This document shows, piece after piece, positions 6,669-13,913 of a stretch of DNA of 14,833 bases. Location of the stretch: the NCBI GenBank assembly GCA_903930805.1, contig CAIYZZ010000191.1, forward strand, positions 1 to 14,833, in the 5' to 3' direction. The notes beneath the pieces are model-generated. The model had not been told where the DNA came from. It searched no databases and saw only the letters and a list, made by a program, of their open reading frames with translations. The position numbers and the translations under genes were made by a program. Within the stretch, counting starts at the first letter, position 1; each line of letters opens with the position of its first letter. Source of the stretch: an uncultured Rhodocyclaceae bacterium (lineage in GTDB: Bacteria > Pseudomonadota > Gammaproteobacteria > Burkholderiales > Rhodocyclaceae).

Positions 6669-9121
6669 CCGACCCTAGCGACACTGCCGCCCTGAAGGCA
6701 GAACTGGACGAGTTGCGCAAGCGCTTCAAGCGCTTGGCGGAGGAAAAATCTTATCTGCAGTTGGTAATCCGCCTCACCGAGCAACTCAACCCGCTGGCGG
6801 GCCTGGATGCGATGGTCGGCGGCATGCTCCGCAGCATTGTCGAGACCATCGGCGGTACCAACATCAAGATCTGGTACTGGCTGGGCGAGGAAATTCGTTA
6901 CGTCGACTTTCTCGGCGACGCCAGGACGGTCAGTGAAATCGACGACCCGTTAGCACGCCAGAGCGCAAAACAGCGCCAGTTTATCGAGGAAGCGATGAGC
7001 GCCGAAGCGGCCCTGCTACTGGACATGGTCATTCCCGGCGCCTGGACATGGGCGTTCCCCCTGCTTGCCGGCGCCGAATTGGTTGGCGTCATCAAGCTGG
7101 AAAACCTGAATCTCAGCGGCAGTCGTCTGCGGGAATACCTCCCGATCTTCTTCAGAAAAGCGGCGCTGCTAATCAGCAACGAGGTACGCGACATCCAGCG
7201 GCAACGTGCCGAAGCTAAATTGGAGAACTATCAGCAGCGCCTCGAAGAACTGGTCGCCACGCGCACGCAGGCGCTTGAAAAGGCCATGATTGCGGCCGAA
7301 GCCGCCAACCAGGCCAAGAGCATGTTCCTCGCCAACATGAGCCACGAGATCCGCACACCAATGAATGCCATTCTCGGTCTGACGCATCTGCTGCGCGCCC
7401 ATGCCACGCCGGAGCAGGCCGCTCGGCTGGATAAAATCAACGGGGCTGGCCGGCACCTGCTCTCGATCATCAACGACATTCTCGACCTCGCCAAGATCGA
7501 AGCCGGCAAGCTAAAGCTTGAACAAAGCGACTTTGCCCTACCCGCTGTGCTCGATCATGTGCGCTCCCTGATTGCCGATTCAGCGCATGCCAAAGGGCTA
7601 CGCATCGAGATGGATGCTGACGCTGTGCCGGTCTGGCTGCGGGGCGATGCGACGCGATTGCGGCAGGCTCTCCTTAACTACGCCAGCAACGCCGTTAAAT
7701 TTACCGAAAGCGGATCCATCGCTCTGCGGGCGAAACTACTGGAAGAGCAAGGCGACGCATTGCTGATCCGCTTCGAGGTCGCGGACAGCGGTATCGGCAT
7801 CGCCCCTGACAAACTGGAACACCTTTTTAAACCCTTCGAACAGGCAGACGCCTCAAGCACGCGAAAATACGGCGGCACCGGCCTCGGCCTTGTCATCACC
7901 AGCCGCCTCGTGCAACTGATGGGTGGAAAAGTCGGCGCTGACAGCACGGCGGGAAAAGGCAGCACCTTCTGGTTCGCTATACCCCTGCAACGGGGTCACG
8001 GCATCACGCTTCAGCCGCAAACCACGGACGCGGTGGATAACGAAACGCGCCTGCGCATGCTTCACGGCGGCAGGGCGCGCCTGCTGCTGGCAGAAGACAA
8101 CGCCATCAACCGCGAAGTGGCGCTGGAGTTGCTGCACGGCGTGGATCTTGCGGTAGACACGGCGGAGGACGGCTTGGAGGCGCTGGAAAAAGCGCAAAAA
8201 CACGCTTACGATTTGATCCTGATGGACATGCAAATGCCCAACATGGATGGTCTGGAAGCCACCGGCGCCATCCGCGCCCTGCCTGGCTGGGAAAAAACAC
8301 CAATCCTGGCAATGACGGCCAATGCCTTCGACAAAGATCGCCAGGCCTGCATAGCGGCCGGCATGAGCGACTTCATCGCCAAGCCGGTTGATCCTGATGC
8401 ACTCTACGCCACCTTGTTGCAATGGCTGCCCGCACGAACCGCAGAGCGACCACCCGACACGTCAGGCAAATCCCGTGCGCCGCCACCGTCCGCACCCGCA
8501 ACCACGGATGAACCATTACTGGGACACCTGGCCAGCTTGCCTGGCTTCAGCGTGACGCAAGGCCTGTCCGTGGTGCGCGGCAAGACCGCGAAATACCTGG
8601 ATCTGCTGCGCCGCTTCGTCGAGTCGCACGCCGACGACACGAAACAATTGGCCGGCTATCTTGCCGCCGGCGACCACGCCACGGCCCTCCGTATGGCCCA
8701 CACACTCAAAGGCACGGCGGCCACACTGGGCGCTGCACGGATGTCGGAACTGGCACGCCACATGGAGGGTGAATTGCGGGCGAACCCGCTCGCGCGGCTG
8801 TGCAGCGATACCGTTCATGGTGACATGGAATCGATCCAGCATGAATTCATGGCCATCGCCGCAGCCTTGCCACCACCTCCGTCCCCGCCGCCATCACCGC
8901 TCGAAACCCCGCCGCTGACCGCAGAAACACTTGGCAATATTCTTGACGAGTTGGACGCGCTGCTGGCACAGGGCGACTTCACGGCCAGCGCACTATTTCA
9001 TGAGCACGCCACACCCCTGCGTAACGCGCTGGGCGCACCCTGCAATGAACTCATGCGTCAGATCGAACAGTTCGACTTCAAGACGGCACTCGAGACATTG
9101 CGCGCTTTGCGCACCGGATAA
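6665..9121 (+). CDS. Soluble hybrid sensor histidine kinase (GAF-HisKA-HATPase-REC-Hpt)
   Basis: 818 residues from ATG 6665 (overlaps the DUF1638 stop). No membrane segment is visible, so it senses a cytoplasmic signal. Domains in order: a short coiled coil (residues 5-40); a GAF-like sensor domain (about 45-175, rich in Trp/Tyr and without Cys, ending [20 protein letters not shown]); a coiled coil (about 178-225); HisKA with HEIRTP and phospho-acceptor His227; HATPase with N-box [15 protein letters not shown] and GGTGLGL; a receiver domain with LILMDMQMP and Asp521; an Hpt domain with [12 protein letters not shown] and His679; a Pro-rich linker; and a C-terminal helical bundle. All catalytic residues look present. 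No DNA-binding response regulator lies in the window, so the phosphorelay output is elsewhere. Its place as last gene of the module suggests it controls or reports on methyl metabolism. Confidence 0.93.
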   Translation: MTDPSDTAALKAELDELRKRFKRLAEEKSYLQLVIRLTEQLNPLAGLDAMVGGMLRSIVETIGGTNIKIWYWLGEEIRYVDFLGDARTVSEIDDPLARQSAKQRQFIEEAMSAEAALLLDMVIPGAWTWAFPLLAGAELVGVIKLENLNLSGSRLREYLPIFFRKAALLISNEVRDIQRQRAEAKLENYQQRLEELVATRTQALEKAMIAAEAANQAKSMFLANMSHEIRTPMNAILGLTHLLRAHATPEQAARLDKINGAGRHLLSIINDILDLAKIEAGKLKLEQSDFALPAVLDHVRSLIADSAHAKGLRIEMDADAVPVWLRGDATRLRQALLNYASNAVKFTESGSIALRAKLLEEQGDALLIRFEVADSGIGIAPDKLEHLFKPFEQADASSTRKYGGTGLGLVITSRLVQLMGGKVGADSTAGKGSTFWFAIPLQRGHGITLQPQTTDAVDNETRLRMLHGGRARLLLAEDNAINREVALELLHGVDLAVDTAEDGLEALEKAQKHAYDLILMDMQMPNMDGLEATGAIRALPGWEKTPILAMTANAFDKDRQACIAAGMSDFIAKPVDPDALYATLLQWLPARTAERPPDTSGKSRAPPPSAPATTDEPLLGHLASLPGFSVTQGLSVVRGKTAKYLDLLRRFVESHADDTKQLAGYLAAGDHATALRMAHTLKGTAATLGAARMSELARHMEGELRANPLARLCSDTVHGDMESIQHEFMAIAAALPPPPSPPPSPLETPPLTAETLGNILDELDALLAQGDFTASALFHEHATPLRNALGAPCNELMRQIEQFDFKTALETLRALRTG

Positions 9122-9170
9122 ATCCCGCTCGATGCACCACCCGATGCGGGCGTGGCAACAACCGGTTAAA

Positions 9171-9195
9171 CGCCGTCCCGCCGGCGCCGACTTTT
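9171..9195 (+). repeat. 25-base direct repeat, right copy (flank of corrinoid module)
   Basis: It matches 2707-2731 at 24 of 25 positions in the same orientation. It ends one base before the dnaB stop codon (9197-9199, - strand) and 49 bases after the kinase stop. This copy contains a 5-base stem (CGCCG 9171-9175 with CGGCG 9182-9186) and is followed by a run of six T (9192-9197), so it could also act as a weak terminator for the kinase transcript. Confidence 0.85.
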
Positions 9196-9196
9196 T

Positions 9197-10612
9197 TCAG
9201 TAAGACCCCGGCGCGGCGAAATTCTCGAATTTCGTGTATTCGCCAAGGAAGGTCAGCTTCACCATGCCTGTCGGTCCGTTACGGTGCTTGCCAACAATGA
9301 CTTCGGCGACACCCTTCTCGGTGGTGTCCTGCTTGTAGTATTCCTCGCGGTACATCATCAAGATGATGTCGGCATCCTGTTCGATGGCCCCTGATTCGCG
9401 CAGGTCGCTCATCAACGGGCGCTTGTCGTTGCGCTCCTCGACCTTGCGCGAGAGCTGCGACAAGGCGATCACCGGGACCTGAAGTTCCTTCGCCAGCGCT
9501 TTGATGGAACGCGAGATCTCCGCGATTTCGGTGGCGCGATTTTCGTTGTCCTTGTACGACGTCATCAACTGCAGATAGTCGATCACGATCAGTCCCAACG
9601 GCCCGCATTGGCGGTGCAGGCGGCGCGCCCGCGCCCGCAGGTCAGAGGCGTTGATGGCGCCGGTCTCATCGATGTGGATCGGTGCCTCGTGCAGTTTGCC
9701 GAGCGCCATCGACATCTTTTCCCAATCCTCGTCCGACAGCTTGCCGGTACGAATCTTGGTCTGGTCGAGACGACCGGCGGACGAGAGAAAGCGCATGGCT
9801 AATTGTGGCCCCGACATTTCCAGGCTAAAGATCGCCACCGGCTTGCGCAGTTCCATGCCAACGTGCTCGGCAATGTTCAAGGCAAATGCCGTCTTGCCCA
9901 TCGACGGCCGGCCGGCAACGACAACCATGTCGCCCGGTTGCAGACCCGAGGTCATGCGATCAAGGTCGTGAAAGCCCGTCGCCAGCCCGGTGATGTCCGA
10001 TGGATTCTCGCGGTTGTAGAGTACCTCGATGCGTTCGACCACCTCGCCCAGCAACGGCGTAATCGCCTTGAAGCCCTGCATCGAGCGATTACCCGCTTCG
10101 GCGATCTCGAACACCTTTTGCTCGGCGCTGTCGAGCAGTTGCTTGACATCACGTCCGGCGGGATTGAGTGCGGAACCAGCGATTTCGTCGCCGATCGTCA
10201 CCAGCTTGCGCAGTACCGCGCGCTCGTGCACGATCTCGGCGTAACGGCGAATGTTGGCAGCGGAGGGCGTGGCATTGGCGATCTCGCCCAGATAGGCGAG
10301 CCCGCCGGTTTGCTCCACCTGGTTGGAGTTCTCGATCGACTCGAATACGGTCACCACATCGGCCGGACGCCCGATGTCGACCAACTTGCGGATATGCGCA
10401 AAGATGCGCCGATGGTCGTCGCGATAAAAGTCTGTTTCGTTGACCAGGTCGGCGATGCGTTCCCACGCGGCGTTATCGAGCAGCAAGCCACCGATCAATG
10501 ACTGCTCTGCCTCGATCGAATGTGGCGGCAACTTGAGGGCGGCAATCTGGGGGTCCGCATTGCCGGCCAGATAATTTTGGGCATAGGGTTGGGCAACTTG
10601 TGCCAGGGCCAT
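9197..10612 (-). CDS. dnaB: Replicative DNA helicase DnaB
   Basis: 471 residues, full length for DnaB, the hexameric 5'-3' helicase of the replication fork. The N-terminal DnaB domain (about residues 27-130, PPHSIEAEQSLIGGLLLD) precedes the RecA-like motor with Walker A GRPSMGKT at 234-241, FSLEMS, IVIDYLQLM and the later ALSQLSRKVEER and RESGAIEQDADIILMM motifs. The chosen start (MALAQV) has AGGAG six bases upstream; an in-frame start at 10642 would add ten residues without a ribosome site. No intein is present. It follows rpsF-priB-rpsR-rplI, the usual betaproteobacterial order, but 178 bases and a hairpin separate it from rplI, so it may have its own promoter. It faces the corrinoid module tail to tail. 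Confidence 0.97.
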   Translation of the reverse strand: MALAQVAQPYAQNYLAGNADPQIAALKLPPHSIEAEQSLIGGLLLDNAAWERIADLVNETDFYRDDHRRIFAHIRKLVDIGRPADVVTVFESIENSNQVEQTGGLAYLGEIANATPSAANIRRYAEIVHERAVLRKLVTIGDEIAGSALNPAGRDVKQLLDSAEQKVFEIAEAGNRSMQGFKAITPLLGEVVERIEVLYNRENPSDITGLATGFHDLDRMTSGLQPGDMVVVAGRPSMGKTAFALNIAEHVGMELRKPVAIFSLEMSGPQLAMRFLSSAGRLDQTKIRTGKLSDEDWEKMSMALGKLHEAPIHIDETGAINASDLRARARRLHRQCGPLGLIVIDYLQLMTSYKDNENRATEIAEISRSIKALAKELQVPVIALSQLSRKVEERNDKRPLMSDLRESGAIEQDADIILMMYREEYYKQDTTEKGVAEVIVGKHRNGPTGMVKLTFLGEYTKFENFAAPGSY

Positions 10613-10623
10613 TCTGATCTCCT

Positions 10624-10637
10624 CACAACATGTTGTG
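10624..10637. promoter_or_regulatory. 14-base perfect palindrome just upstream of the dnaB ribosome site
   Basis: CACAACATGTTGTG has perfect dyad symmetry and lies between 10624 and 10637, directly before the dnaB ribosome binding site on the - strand. It could be an operator or a small mRNA hairpin controlling dnaB. I recognise no specific regulator. Confidence 0.45.
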
Positions 10638-10686
10638 GCCAAGTGAGCAGTCTACTCGCGGCTTGCGCACAAGAGGAGTGAACAAG

Positions 10687-10737
10687 CTGTGGAAATGCTG
10701 TGGGCAAACTGTGAAAAGCGTGTGGGCAACTGTAAAC
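10687..10737. repeat. Phased TGTGG-type repeats (DnaA-box-like) upstream of dnaB
   Basis: Five degenerate copies of CTGTGG(G/A)(C/A)AA begin at 10687, 10698, 10709, 10720 and 10730, a spacing of 11, 11, 11 and 10 bases, about one DNA turn. Read on the - strand they give ATTTCCACA, TTGCCCACA, CTTTTCACA, TTGCCCACA and a half site, close to the DnaA box consensus TTWTNCACA (8, 7, 8 and 7 of 9). They lie 75-125 bases before the dnaB start. Confidence 0.5.
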
Positions 10738-10738
10738 G

Positions 10739-10768
10739 CTGACGGGCTACCCGCAGGCAGCCCGTCAG
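10739..10768 (-). terminator. Stem-loop after rplI (possible terminator or attenuator)
   Basis: A perfect 10-base stem (CTGACGGGCT at 10739-10748 with AGCCCGTCAG at 10759-10768) and a 10-base loop lie 22 bases past the rplI stop. On the - strand the stem is followed only by CGTTTACAG, a poor U-run. It may therefore terminate partly, separating the ribosomal genes from dnaB, or protect the rplI mRNA 3' end. Confidence 0.6.
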
Positions 10769-10790
10769 AATTGCACAATACTTCTGCGGC

Positions 10791-11237
10791 TTATTGCTCG
10801 CCTACCACCGTCACGGTAACACTGGCCACGACATCGGCGTGGGGTGAAACCTCGATCGAAAATTCGCCGATGGTCTTGAGCAAGTCCGGCATGCGCACGG
10901 CGCTCTTGTCGATCTCGACGCCTTGTGCGGTGAGTGCTTCGGCAACGTCGGCAGGGCTCACCGATCCGAACAAACGGCCATCGACACCCGCCTTGCGGCA
11001 GATCTCGACCTTCAGGCCTTCAAGCTTGGCAGCCTTGGCTTGTGCGGCAGCCAGTTTCTCGGCCGCTACACGCTCCAACTCAGCACGACGGGCTTCGAAC
11101 ACCTTCATGTTCTCGGCGTTTGCGCGCTTTGCAAAGCCTTTGGGGATCAGAAAGTTGCGGGCATAACCTTCCTTGACCTTGACGACATCGCCGAGATTGC
11201 CGAGGTTAACCACCTTATCCATCAGAATCACTTGCAT
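10791..11237 (-). CDS. rplI: 50S ribosomal protein L9
   Basis: 148 residues, the normal length of bL9, which binds 23S rRNA near the L1 stalk. The N-terminal domain [36 protein letters not shown] is the family signature. A long connecting helix rich in Glu/Ala/Lys follows (about residues 43-75), then the C-terminal domain. GAGGAG lies eight bases before the ATG. It follows rpsR after a 14-base gap, so it is co-transcribed. Nothing unusual is seen. Confidence 0.98.
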   Translation of the reverse strand: MQVILMDKVVNLGNLGDVVKVKEGYARNFLIPKGFAKRANAENMKVFEARRAELERVAAEKLAAAQAKAAKLEGLKVEICRKAGVDGRLFGSVSPADVAEALTAQGVEIDKSAVRMPDLLKTIGEFSIEVSPHADVVASVTVTVVGEQ

Positions 11238-11251
11238 GGTTTCGCTCCTCG

Positions 11252-11524
11252 TTACTGGTGCAGATCGGTGTAGGGCATGAGTGCCAGAAAACGGGCACGC
11301 TTGATGGCGGTCGACAACTGGCGCTGGAAACGGGTCTTGGTGCCAGTGATCCGCGCCGGCATCACTTTGCCGTTCTCGGAGATAAAGTCGCGCAACAGCT
11401 CGACATCCTTGTAATCGACATGATCAATCTTCTCGGCGGAGAAGCGGCAGAACTTGCGACGCTTGAACATGTTGCGGTTCTTGTTGCGATCATCCTTCTT
11501 TTTGTTACCGGGCTTGAAAGCCAT
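11252..11524 (-). CDS. rpsR: 30S ribosomal protein S18
   Basis: 90 residues. The core [66 protein letters not shown] is that of bS18, which pairs with S6 on the 16S rRNA central domain. An N-terminal extension of about 20 basic residues ([18 protein letters not shown]) makes it longer than the 75-residue E. coli protein. AAGGAT lies before the ATG. The gene starts 15 bases after the priB stop in the same operon. Confidence 0.97.
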   Translation of the reverse strand: MAFKPGNKKKDDRNKNRNMFKRRKFCRFSAEKIDHVDYKDVELLRDFISENGKVMPARITGTKTRFQRQLSTAIKRARFLALMPYTDLHQ

Positions 11525-11539
11525 CTTAAAATCCTTTTC

Positions 11540-11872
11540 TCAAAATTCTGCAAATTCCATCGTGGTCACGTGCAGCACGGGCGTATTTTGTTTCAGGCTG
11601 CGCGCGGCGAGAAAGCCACGGACAGTCAGTGCCATGCCGGGTGACGATTCCTTGAGCAGCAGGGCTGGCGCACCAACAGCCACACAGGCAAGCTCGCATT
11701 CGACATGACGTGGCACATTGGCTTCAATCTGCTCCGAGGCATGGGCAATCCGGAATTCGATAACCGGTATGCCCGCCGGGGTATATCGCAGACTGCCACG
11801 CTCCAGCAGTTGTCCTGCAAACTCGGTGCGGTTAGCCGGCAGGCTTCCCGTACCACCAGTGTCAGTCGGCAG
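11540..11872 (-). CDS. priB: Primosomal replication protein N (PriB), CTG start
   Basis: The frame gives [19 protein letters not shown] followed by [16 protein letters not shown] and ends [14 protein letters not shown], a PriB OB fold. PriB binds single-stranded DNA and PriA during replication restart. Between an in-frame TAG (11875-11873) and the conserved NRTE there is no ATG, GTG or TTG; the first GTG lies about 40 residues in. CTG at 11872 has a perfect GGAGG six bases upstream, inside rpsF, and gives 110 residues. A second CTG at 11842 gives 100 residues (MPANRTEF), closer to the family length but with a weaker ribosome site. The CDS overlaps the rpsF end by 11 bases. It lies between rpsF and rpsR as in other betaproteobacteria. 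The identity is secure; the exact start is not. Confidence 0.88.
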   Translation of the reverse strand: MPTDTGGTGSLPANRTEFAGQLLERGSLRYTPAGIPVIEFRIAHASEQIEANVPRHVECELACVAVGAPALLLKESSPGMALTVRGFLAARSLKQNTPVLHVTTMEFAEF

Positions 11873-12260
11873 CTACAGCCTCCGTGGCCTCGGTTACCGG
11901 AGACGGTCGGGCCTCACCCTGAGACGTCATCGAACGCGACTTCTCTTCCTTCATCATGGGCGAAGGAGTGATTTCGGGTTTATCTGTCTTGATGGTCAGG
12001 TGACGCAGCACGGCATCGTTGAACTTGAAGGCATGCTCCAATTCGACCAGTGTTTCGTTGTCGCACTCGATGTTCATCAGCACATAGTGTGCCTTGTGCA
12101 CCTTCTGGATCGGATAGGCCAATTGGCGGCGTCCCCAGTCCTCGAGACGATGGATCGCGCCGGCACGGCTGGTGACGAGGGTCTTGTAACGCTCGATCAT
12201 GGCCGGAACTTGGTCGGACTGGTCCGGGTGGACGATAAAAACGATTTCGTAATGTCGCAT
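11862..12260 (-). CDS. rpsF: 30S ribosomal protein S6
   Basis: 132 residues. [39 protein letters not shown] and [13 protein letters not shown] are the bS6 signature; the protein binds S18 and 16S rRNA. The C-terminal tail (about residues 98-132) is low in complexity and lacks the run of Glu that RimK extends in some species. AAGGAG lies seven bases before the ATG. It is the first gene of the cluster, with a sigma70-type promoter at 12360-12332 and a GC-rich leader hairpin that may be the S6:S18 autoregulatory RNA. Its end overlaps priB. Confidence 0.98.
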   Translation of the reverse strand: MRHYEIVFIVHPDQSDQVPAMIERYKTLVTSRAGAIHRLEDWGRRQLAYPIQKVHKAHYVLMNIECDNETLVELEHAFKFNDAVLRHLTIKTDKPEITPSPMMKEEKSRSMTSQGEARPSPVTEATEAVAAD

Positions 12261-12285
12261 GCACGCTCCTTTTGGGTCAGGTTGA

Positions 12286-12313
12286 GCCCCCCCGCATGCG
12301 TATCGGGTGGGGC
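12286..12313 (-). promoter_or_regulatory. GC-rich leader hairpin of rpsF (candidate S6:S18 RNA element)
   Basis: On the - strand the rpsF leader forms GCCCC(A)CCCG paired with CGGGGGGGC: nine pairs, one bulged A and a 9-base loop. It lies between the promoter and the rpsF ribosome site. rpsF leaders in many bacteria carry an RNA with a CCG element bound by the S6:S18 pair; the ACCCG here is compatible but was not checked against a covariance model. The hairpin is certain as a sequence feature, its role is inferred. Confidence 0.5.
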
Positions 12314-12331
12314 AAGGATAAGAGGGGCAGG

Positions 12332-12360
12332 ATTCTATAGGGATCGAACTCGAATATCAA
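12332..12360 (-). promoter_or_regulatory. Sigma70 promoter of the rpsF-priB-rpsR-rplI operon
   Basis: TTGATA (12360-12355) and TAGAAT (12337-12332) on the - strand are separated by exactly 17 bases. Predicted transcription would begin near 12325, giving a leader of about 65 bases that contains the rpsF hairpin. It is the best promoter match in the window. Confidence 0.75.
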
Positions 12361-12429
12361 GGTAATGTGCCCTGACGAATATCGTCTTATTCGCACCATT
12401 TTGCTGCATTCCTCGCTGATAATGCGCTG

Positions 12430-13293
12430 ATGATTGATACACCCTTTCCCGATCTCGACGCTTGGGTTGCCTTCTTTAGCCAGGCCAATATTCCTGTGCT
12501 ACGCCACACGAAGCACCAGTTGGCCGAGTTGCAAGCCAATGCCAACAAATCCAATGCACGCGTGATTTCGTCGGTGATTCTCCACGATCCGATGATGACC
12601 TTGCGCGTACTGGCCTACATAGAAGCCAAGCGTAGCAAGAGCCGCAATACTGACATCACCACCATCGAGCGTGCGCTGATGATGATCGGCATGGAACCAT
12701 TTTTCCGTGACTTTCAGGATTTGCCACTGATTGAGGATCAACTCAAGCCTTACCCCCGCGCAATGCTCGGCCTGCTCAAGGTAATCAGCCGGGCCCGCAA
12801 GGCTACACACTGGGCGCGCGACTGGGCACTCTACCGACACGATCTCGATGTCGACGAAATCATGGTCGCCACCCTGCTCTACGATGTTGCGGAAATCCTC
12901 ATGTGGTGTTTTGCGCCGCAGCTCGCCCTGCGGGCAACCGAAATGCAGAAAGCCGACCGCACATTGCGTTCAGTCGCGGTACAAACAGACGTATTTCAGA
13001 TTCCGCTCTATCAACTCAAGCTTGCGCTGGTACAAACCTGGCACCTGCCCGAACTGCTTACCATCTTGATGAATCACGACAACGCCGATCACCCGCGCGT
13101 CAAGAACGTCAAGCTGGCCGTTGACCTGGCACGCCACTCGGCCAATGGATGGGACGATGCCGCCTTGCCGGACGACTTCAAGGCCATCGGCGAACTGCTG
13201 CACCTAAGCCAGGAAGCACTGACGCACAGACTGGGGCTCGACAAGCCTTATGCAACACCCGAAACTGCGGTACCGGACAATCAACCGCAGTAA
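12430..13293 (+). CDS. HDOD domain protein
   Basis: 287 residues. HDOD is a catalytically altered relative of the HD phosphohydrolase fold, common in signalling of betaproteobacteria. The domain spans about residues 15-225: LDAWVAFFSQANIPVLRHT, VILHDPMMTLRVLAYIE, ERALMMIGM, then LYDVAEILMWCFAPQLA and later helices including LVQTWHLPELLTILMNHDNADHP. No membrane segment or partner domain (GGDEF, EAL) is present. The ATG at 12430 lacks a good ribosome site, but the usual HDOD N-terminus begins within ten residues of it. The stop overlaps the end of a convergent small gene by 13 bases. No specific role can be assigned. Confidence 0.87.
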   Translation: MIDTPFPDLDAWVAFFSQANIPVLRHTKHQLAELQANANKSNARVISSVILHDPMMTLRVLAYIEAKRSKSRNTDITTIERALMMIGMEPFFRDFQDLPLIEDQLKPYPRAMLGLLKVISRARKATHWARDWALYRHDLDVDEIMVATLLYDVAEILMWCFAPQLALRATEMQKADRTLRSVAVQTDVFQIPLYQLKLALVQTWHLPELLTILMNHDNADHPRVKNVKLAVDLARHSANGWDDAALPDDFKAIGELLHLSQEALTHRLGLDKPYATPETAVPDNQPQ

Positions 13294-13457
13294 CGCAGGT
13301 TCAACTGCTCGAGCAACAGTTCAGGCTGGCCATAGGCCAGAAACACGGACACCAGAATCACGCCGATGATGCCTCCGACAATCATCCAGCCCAATATCTG
13401 CCACCTGCGACCGCCAACCTGATCCAACACCGGTTTTTCCGTAGATTCTTCACGCAT
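13281..13457 (-). CDS. Small single-span membrane protein (58 residues), hypothetical
   Basis: MREESTEKPVLDQVGGRRWQ precedes one strong membrane helix, about residues 21-42 (ILGWMIVGGIIGVILVSVFLAY), and a short tail ending NLRYCG. The helix is Gly/Val/Ile rich. The start at 13457 is preferred over 13532 because the longer form would run into the tRNA. The ribosome site is weak (AAGAAA). It is convergent with the HDOD gene, overlapping it by 13 bases at the stops. I do not recognise a named family. The clean helix and charged N-terminus argue for a real gene, but length is short and no partner is evident. Confidence 0.6.
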   Translation of the reverse strand: MREESTEKPVLDQVGGRRWQILGWMIVGGIIGVILVSVFLAYGQPELLLEQLNLRYCG

Positions 13458-13505
13458 TTTCTTGACGCACCTGGCAGAATAATCGTTAGTTAGAATGCGT
13501 ATTCT

Positions 13506-13581
13506 GCCCCCATAGCTCAGTGGATAGAGCACCTTCCTCCTAAGAAGGGGGTCGCACGTTCGATTCGTGCTGGGGGCGCCA
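13506..13581 (+). tRNA. tRNA-Arg (anticodon CCU)
   Basis: A complete 76-base cloverleaf. The acceptor stem is GCCCCCA with TGGGGGC, the D arm GCTC...GAGC, the anticodon stem CCTTC/GAAGG and loop CTCCTAA with anticodon CCT at 13539-13541, and the T arm GCACG-TTCGATT-CGTGC. The discriminator is G and the CCA end is encoded (13579-13581). It reads the AGG codon. Possible promoter pieces upstream are TTGACG at 13462 and TAGAAT at 13491, but their spacing of 23 is too long for a normal sigma70 pair. Confidence 0.97.
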
Positions 13582-13913
13582 ATAAAAACAAGAGGTTACG
13601 CATAGTTTAGCAGTGGTCATTTCGCAAGAACTGGGATCTGCCGCTAGCAGCCAACCTCGGTCGTTGATTCTGACAAAAACCACCTCAACCGAACGGTTGA
13701 AAGACAATGTCGCGTCTTTACCGAAAGCCGCATAGCGCGACAGCCACCCCTGAATTGTCTATGACTAAAGTCATATTGCTTTCGGTCAATATACAAATGG
13801 TATTGGAAATAGTAGGCTGTCTTCACGCGGTATGAGCATCTCAGACACTCAGGGTGGGGTAACCGTAGCTGCCATCATCGTGAATCGTCCAACGCTAATC
13901 TGAAAGTACCCAC
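13582..13913. other. Gene-free stretch with nested inverted repeats before the TonB receptor
   Basis: About 330 bases, more AT-rich than its surroundings. No convincing gene is present; a 60-codon - strand frame at 13644-13826 has no domain. Inverted repeats: GAGGTT 13592-13597 with AACCTC 13653-13658; AACCG-AA-CGGTT 13687-13698; TGTCGCG 13708-13714 with CGCGACA 13736-13742; TATGAC-TAAA-GTCATA 13760-13775; ATATTG-N8-CAATAT 13773-13792; CAATA 13787-13791 with TATTG 13801-13805. The last three overlap and look like an operator region for the receptor. No B12-box or other riboswitch consensus was found. Confidence 0.5.

Noticed and set aside
9124..9150. Terminator after the kinase gene (CCCGC...GCGGG)
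   Set aside because: The stem is only five bases, the loop is long and there is no T-run after it; the right repeat copy is a better, still weak, candidate.
11626..11856. 76-codon - strand frame between rpsR and rpsF
   Set aside because: It is out of frame with priB, whose conserved product occupies the same bases.
12418..12423. GATAAT as -10 box of the HDOD gene
   Set aside because: It lies only seven bases before the ATG and has no -35 partner, so it would require a leaderless message.
13462..13496. Promoter for tRNA-Arg from TTGACG and TAGAAT
   Set aside because: Each hexamer is good, but the 23-base spacing is too long for one sigma70 promoter.
13644..13826. 60-codon - strand frame in the gene-free stretch
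   Set aside because: It has no domain, no ribosome site and a composition unlike the neighbouring genes; it overlaps the inverted repeats.
13582..13913. Cobalamin riboswitch upstream of the TonB receptor
   Set aside because: It was looked for because of the corrinoid module, but no B12-box-like conserved core was found; the receptor cannot be called a B12 transporter.
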